This document shows positions 13,233-15,158 of a stretch of DNA of 15,158 bases, one piece after another. Every line of letters starts with the position of its first letter. Positions within the stretch are counted from its first letter, which is position 1. The position numbers were made by a program, and so were the translations under genes. Under the pieces are notes generated by a model. That model did not search any database, had not been told where the DNA came from, and worked only from the letters and a program-made list of their open reading frames with translations. Origin of the DNA: an uncultured Sphingorhabdus sp. (GTDB taxonomy: Bacteria; Pseudomonadota; Alphaproteobacteria; Sphingomonadales; Sphingomonadaceae); contig CALMYW010000187.1 in the NCBI GenBank assembly GCA_937873665.1, positions 1-15,158 of the forward strand, read 5' to 3'.

Positions 13233-13442
13233 ATGCATCTCAGTCTACAAACCGACTACGGCCTGCGGGTCCTTATGCTGCTCGCGTCGACCGACCGGCA
13301 AATGTCTGTCGATGAGATCGCGCGCAGCTATGGCATATCGCGTAATCATCTGGCCAAGGTGGCGCAGCGTCTGCAGTCCTCGGGCTACGTCGAAACTGTC
13401 CGGCGTCAGCGCCAATGGCACAGATTTGAGGTTGTGAATTAA
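13233..13442 (+). pseudogene. Truncated NsrR-like Rrf2-family regulator
   Basis: The frame gives 69 aa, where the family has about 140-150. The DNA-binding half is intact: MHLSLQTDYGLRVLMLLAS, then MSVDEIARSYGISRNHLAKVAQRLQSSGYVETV, typical of NsrR. After R60 (codon 13410-13412) the sequence loses the family pattern and stops. Skipping one base at 13413 gives NGTDLRL, which resembles the GGLRL wing of relatives, and then a stop at 13435-13437. So there is a probable frameshift as well as a truncation. The C-terminal half with the three Fe-S cysteines is missing, so nitric oxide or oxygen sensing is lost. Mobile elements follow directly. It could still be made as a short DNA-binding protein. 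Confidence 0.68.
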
Positions 13443-13454
13443 GGAGGATTTGGG

Positions 13455-13473
13455 CTTCGTCGTAGTGACGAAG
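13455..13473. repeat. Stem-loop just outside the left end of the IS110-family element
   Basis: CTTCGTC (13455-13461) and GACGAAG (13467-13473) form a perfect 7-bp stem with a 5-nt loop. It has no T run on either side, so it is not an obvious terminator. It sits about 10 nt outside the inverted repeat of the insertion element and could be part of the target. Some IS110/IS1111 elements prefer stem-loop targets. Confidence 0.45.
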
Positions 13474-13483
13474 GAACGAATCT

Positions 13484-13498
13484 ATGGACGCCTCCCGC
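13484..13498. repeat. Left subterminal inverted repeat of the IS1111-like element
   Basis: ATGGACGCCTCCCGC is the exact reverse complement of 14789-14803. After a 2-nt gap similarity continues for three bases (AAG). Confidence 0.8.
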
Positions 13499-13740
13499 GC
13501 AAGGTAGTTTCTCGATGTTGCTCCGGCATTGGATGCGTGAATCTATCCGGCCTGTTGATTGAGGTGTTTTCGCCCCTGGCCATGATGGGAATCCGCGCGG
13601 TTCAGTGCCTTTTAAGATGAGCGGCCTCGAGGGCCATCGTTCCTTACAGGCTGTGAAGCGGCGGTCCGTGCCGTTACACCATCAAGTCTTCACCTCGCAT
13701 TTGTAACCTCTGATCAGATTGCGGCCCGCTGCCCGAACGG
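13499..13740 (-). ncRNA. Possible guide (bridge/seek) RNA region of the IS1111-like element
   Basis: In IS1111-type elements the noncoding DNA downstream of the transposase encodes a structured RNA that guides the recombinase to target and donor DNA. The segment here has the right place and length (about 240 nt between the stop and the inverted repeat) and contains several short palindromes. I did not fold it and cannot show the target-pairing loops. The annotation marks the candidate region, not a proven RNA. Confidence 0.4.
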
Positions 13741-14739
13741 TCACGCCATTTTGTAACTTTCGCCGCTTCGCAACATCGCCCAGGCCATGCGAGCAGTCTT
13801 GTTTGCCATGGCGACGAGTGTCTTGTTGTGGCCTGCCCTTGATTGCAGTTCCTGCGCCCATTTTGAACGCCGGTCGTCATGCTTGGCGATCCGCAGCAAC
13901 GCAGACCGTGCACCATGTATCAGCTGGCGCCTCAGGTAATGATTGGCTCTGTTCCCGATACCACCGAGCCTTGGCTTTCCGCCGGTCGTGTATTGTCGCG
14001 GAACCAGTCCAATCCAGGCAGAAAGGGCTCGGCCGGATGCGAAGTGTCGGCCATCGTCAATTGCGGCGATGAGGGAGGTTGCGACAATCGGTCCTACCCC
14101 CGGCAGCGTAGTCAGACGTTTGCAACGATCGTCTCTCCGGCAGATATCAACCAGCATGTCATCCAGAGTGGATACTCTGGCATCCAAGTCGCGATACTCC
14201 TCGACGAGCTTCAGGAACAGGTCCTTCGCCAAGTGCGATAGTTCGGCAATTTCGATCATCTTGTCGACCTGCAGCCGGAACCGGGACGCACCTGCCGGCA
14301 TGACGACGCCATACTCGGCCAAAAGACCACGAGTGTGATTGATCAACGCGGTGCGCTGCACGATCAGTCTGTCACGCGTTCGGTGCAGAGCTTGCAGATC
14401 CTGCTGTTCGACGCTCTTCAGCGGCACGAACCGCATGGTTGGCCTGTTGGCAGCTTCGAAAATGGCTTCGGCATCAACCGCATCATTCTTCGATCCCTTC
14501 ACGAATGGCTTGACGAAACGCGGATGGATCAGGCGAACGGCATAACTCAGCGCCTCGAAGACGCGGCCCCAGTGGTGTGAACTGGCGCAGGCTTCCATCG
14601 CGACCGACTGCGGTTGCAATCTGGTCACCGCATCGACCAGCTTTGCCCTGCTAACCTTCCGCGAGATTACCTCACCTTCGCAAGTGATCCCGTAGATGTG
14701 AAAAGACTGCTTGCCCAAATCGATCGCTAGCATTTGCAT
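13741..14739 (-). CDS. IS110-family (IS1111 group) transposase
   Basis: The product is a 332-aa DEDD recombinase. The RuvC-like N-terminal domain has D7 (AIDLGK), E49 (VAMEAC), D86 and D89 (NDAVDAEAI). The C-terminal Transposase_20 domain has LTTLPGVGPIVATSLIAAI (about 209-227), then WIGLVPRQYTTGGKPRLGG (about 242-260) and NHYLRRQLIHGARSALL. Close relatives commonly have YSTGGK at the last motif, where the serine may be the nucleophile. Here it reads YTTGGK, so activity is uncertain. The start at 14737-14739 is chosen for its strong ribosome site (GAGGAG, 8 nt upstream). The open frame extends further upstream to 14901, but that part overlaps the IS3 gene and lies beyond the inverted repeat. 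Confidence 0.92.
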   Translation of the reverse strand: MQMLAIDLGKQSFHIYGITCEGEVISRKVSRAKLVDAVTRLQPQSVAMEACASSHHWGRVFEALSYAVRLIHPRFVKPFVKGSKNDAVDAEAIFEAANRPTMRFVPLKSVEQQDLQALHRTRDRLIVQRTALINHTRGLLAEYGVVMPAGASRFRLQVDKMIEIAELSHLAKDLFLKLVEEYRDLDARVSTLDDMLVDICRRDDRCKRLTTLPGVGPIVATSLIAAIDDGRHFASGRALSAWIGLVPRQYTTGGKPRLGGIGNRANHYLRRQLIHGARSALLRIAKHDDRRSKWAQELQSRAGHNKTLVAMANKTARMAWAMLRSGESYKMA

Positions 14740-14788
14740 GTGATGAACTCCTCTTCCCGGTCGCTGTGGCAACATGCTCGGCCCGCTT

Positions 14789-14803
14789 GCGGGAGGCGTC
14801 CAT
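14789..14803. repeat. Right subterminal inverted repeat of the IS1111-like element
   Basis: GCGGGAGGCGTCCAT is the exact reverse complement of 13484-13498. It lies 49 nt upstream of the transposase start and only 8 nt before the ATG of the IS3 orfA. Confidence 0.8.
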
Positions 14804-14811
14804 CCCATAAG

Positions 14812-15158
14812 ATGAAGCCCCAACCCTCCTTGAAAAAATCGTCGGTAAAGGCCCCCGCTGAGCGGGTGGTGAAGGACATCCGGCGACAGACCCGCCGGCA
14901 CTTCTCGGCCGAGGACAAGATCCGTATAGTGCTGGATGGCCTGCGCGGCGAGGACAGCATTGCGGAGCTGTGCCGCAAGGAAGGCATTGCCCAGAGCCTG
15001 TATTATACCTGGTCCAAGGAGTTCATGGAGGCCGGCAAGCGCCGCCTGGCCGGCGACACCGCCCGTGCCGCGACCAGCGGCGAGGTGCAGGATCTGCGCC
15101 GCGAAGCCCGCGCCCTGAAGGAATGCGTGGCCGACCTGACGCTCGAGAACCGCCTGCT
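14812..15158 (+). CDS. IS3-family transposase OrfA (partial, runs off the right edge)
   Basis: An open frame starts at ATG 14812-14814 and continues to the window end (115 codons). The protein begins MKPQPSLKKSSVKAPAERVV, then has an HTH_Tnp_1-type domain: RHFSAEDKIRIVLDGLRGED, SIAELCRKEGIAQSLYYTWS and KEFMEAGKRRLAGD. A leucine-zipper-like coiled coil starts at EVQDLRREARALKECVADL. This is OrfA of an IS3-family element of a type common in sphingomonads. OrfB, normally made by -1 frameshifting, would lie beyond the window. The expected left terminal repeat of the element is not visible directly upstream, because the IS1111-like element ends there. The IS3 element was therefore probably interrupted in its leader. 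Confidence 0.88.
   Translation, partial: MKPQPSLKKSSVKAPAERVVKDIRRQTRRHFSAEDKIRIVLDGLRGEDSIAELCRKEGIAQSLYYTWSKEFMEAGKRRLAGDTARAATSGEVQDLRREARALKECVADLTLENRL

Larger units (their letters stand above)
13443..13740. other. Noncoding stretch between the truncated regulator and the transposase gene
   Basis: These 298 nt have no credible gene. They contain a 7-bp stem-loop, the left 15-bp inverted repeat of the IS110-family element, and the element's long 3' noncoding segment with several small palindromes, including GGCC-TCGAG-GGCC near 13623-13635 and TCTGATCAGA at 13709-13718. Only the part right of about 13484 clearly belongs to the element. Confidence 0.6.
13484..14803 (-). mobile_element. 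IS110-family insertion sequence, IS1111-like
   Basis: Perfect 15-bp inverted repeats (13484-13498 and 14789-14803) flank a single transposase gene. Their separation of about 1.3 kb fits the IS110/IS1111 family. The subterminal repeats, a short 5' leader (about 50 nt) and a long 3' noncoding part (about 240 nt) are the IS1111 arrangement. IS110-group members lack such repeats and have the long noncoding part upstream. The true ends are probably a few bases outside the repeats. No target duplication is expected for this family, and none was seen. The element lies between a broken regulator gene and an IS3 orfA. Confidence 0.78.

Noticed and set aside
13674..13916. An 80-codon minus-strand open frame at the end of the transposase gene
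   Set aside because: It overlaps the transposase 3' end in another frame and resembles no protein.
1..15158. CRISPR arrays, tRNA or rRNA genes, and riboswitches
   Set aside because: No regularly spaced repeats, no cloverleaf or rRNA sequence, and no recognisable SAM or cobalamin leader were seen, including upstream of the sulfur genes.

Overview
The window is GC-rich, with compact, overlapping operons. The protein types point to an alphaproteobacterium, most likely of the Sphingomonadales (Novosphingobium, Sphingobium or a relative). That placement is my impression from protein style and the IS types, not the result of a search. Positions 1-9941 are coded almost entirely on the minus strand, 10190-13442 on the plus strand, and the right end is mobile DNA.

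Positions 1-3759 (minus) hold a run of small redox and accessory genes. Read in transcription order from the right, they are a 76-aa membrane protein, a 98-aa conserved hypothetical, a DUF488 protein, a MarR-family regulator with a four-cysteine C-terminal tail, an 81-aa thioredoxin-fold protein, a CPGC redoxin, a 2OG-Fe dioxygenase of the BsmA/isoleucine-dioxygenase type, and a YiiM-like MOSC protein that runs off the left edge. The MarR gene and the 81-aa gene carry the same palindrome, TAGGAsTCCTA, over their ribosome binding sites. This suggests one small autoregulated regulon.

Positions 3797-8472 (minus) form a sulfur-assimilation operon, cysJ-cysI-metB. It encodes NADPH sulfite reductase (both subunits) and a cystathionine gamma-synthase-type enzyme that could feed sulfide or cysteine into methionine. 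Next come a ferritin-like DUF6306-type protein and a LysR regulator whose genes overlap by ATGA.

Divergent from the LysR gene, at 10190-12855 (plus), is a tightly packed oxidative-stress operon. It encodes a 1-Cys peroxiredoxin (Prx6 type), a beta-carbonic anhydrase, an unrecognised 143-aa protein, an iron-type superoxide dismutase and an unrecognised 81-aa protein. The first four overlap by 1-8 nt. A 16-bp sequence (CAATAwCATTCGTTTG) occurs upstream of both prx6 and cysJ, in the same orientation relative to each gene, with one mismatch. It is a good candidate for a common operator, perhaps of the LysR protein, linking sulfite reduction to peroxide and superoxide defence.

From 12888 to the right edge the DNA looks decayed and mobile. 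There is a frameshifted remnant of an Rnk/GreA C-terminal domain protein, and an NsrR-like Rrf2 regulator cut down to its DNA-binding half. An IS110-family (IS1111-type) element follows, with 15-bp subterminal inverted repeats and about 240 nt of noncoding DNA behind the transposase, where this group encodes its guide RNA. The window ends in the start of an IS3-family orfA. The layout suggests nested insertions.
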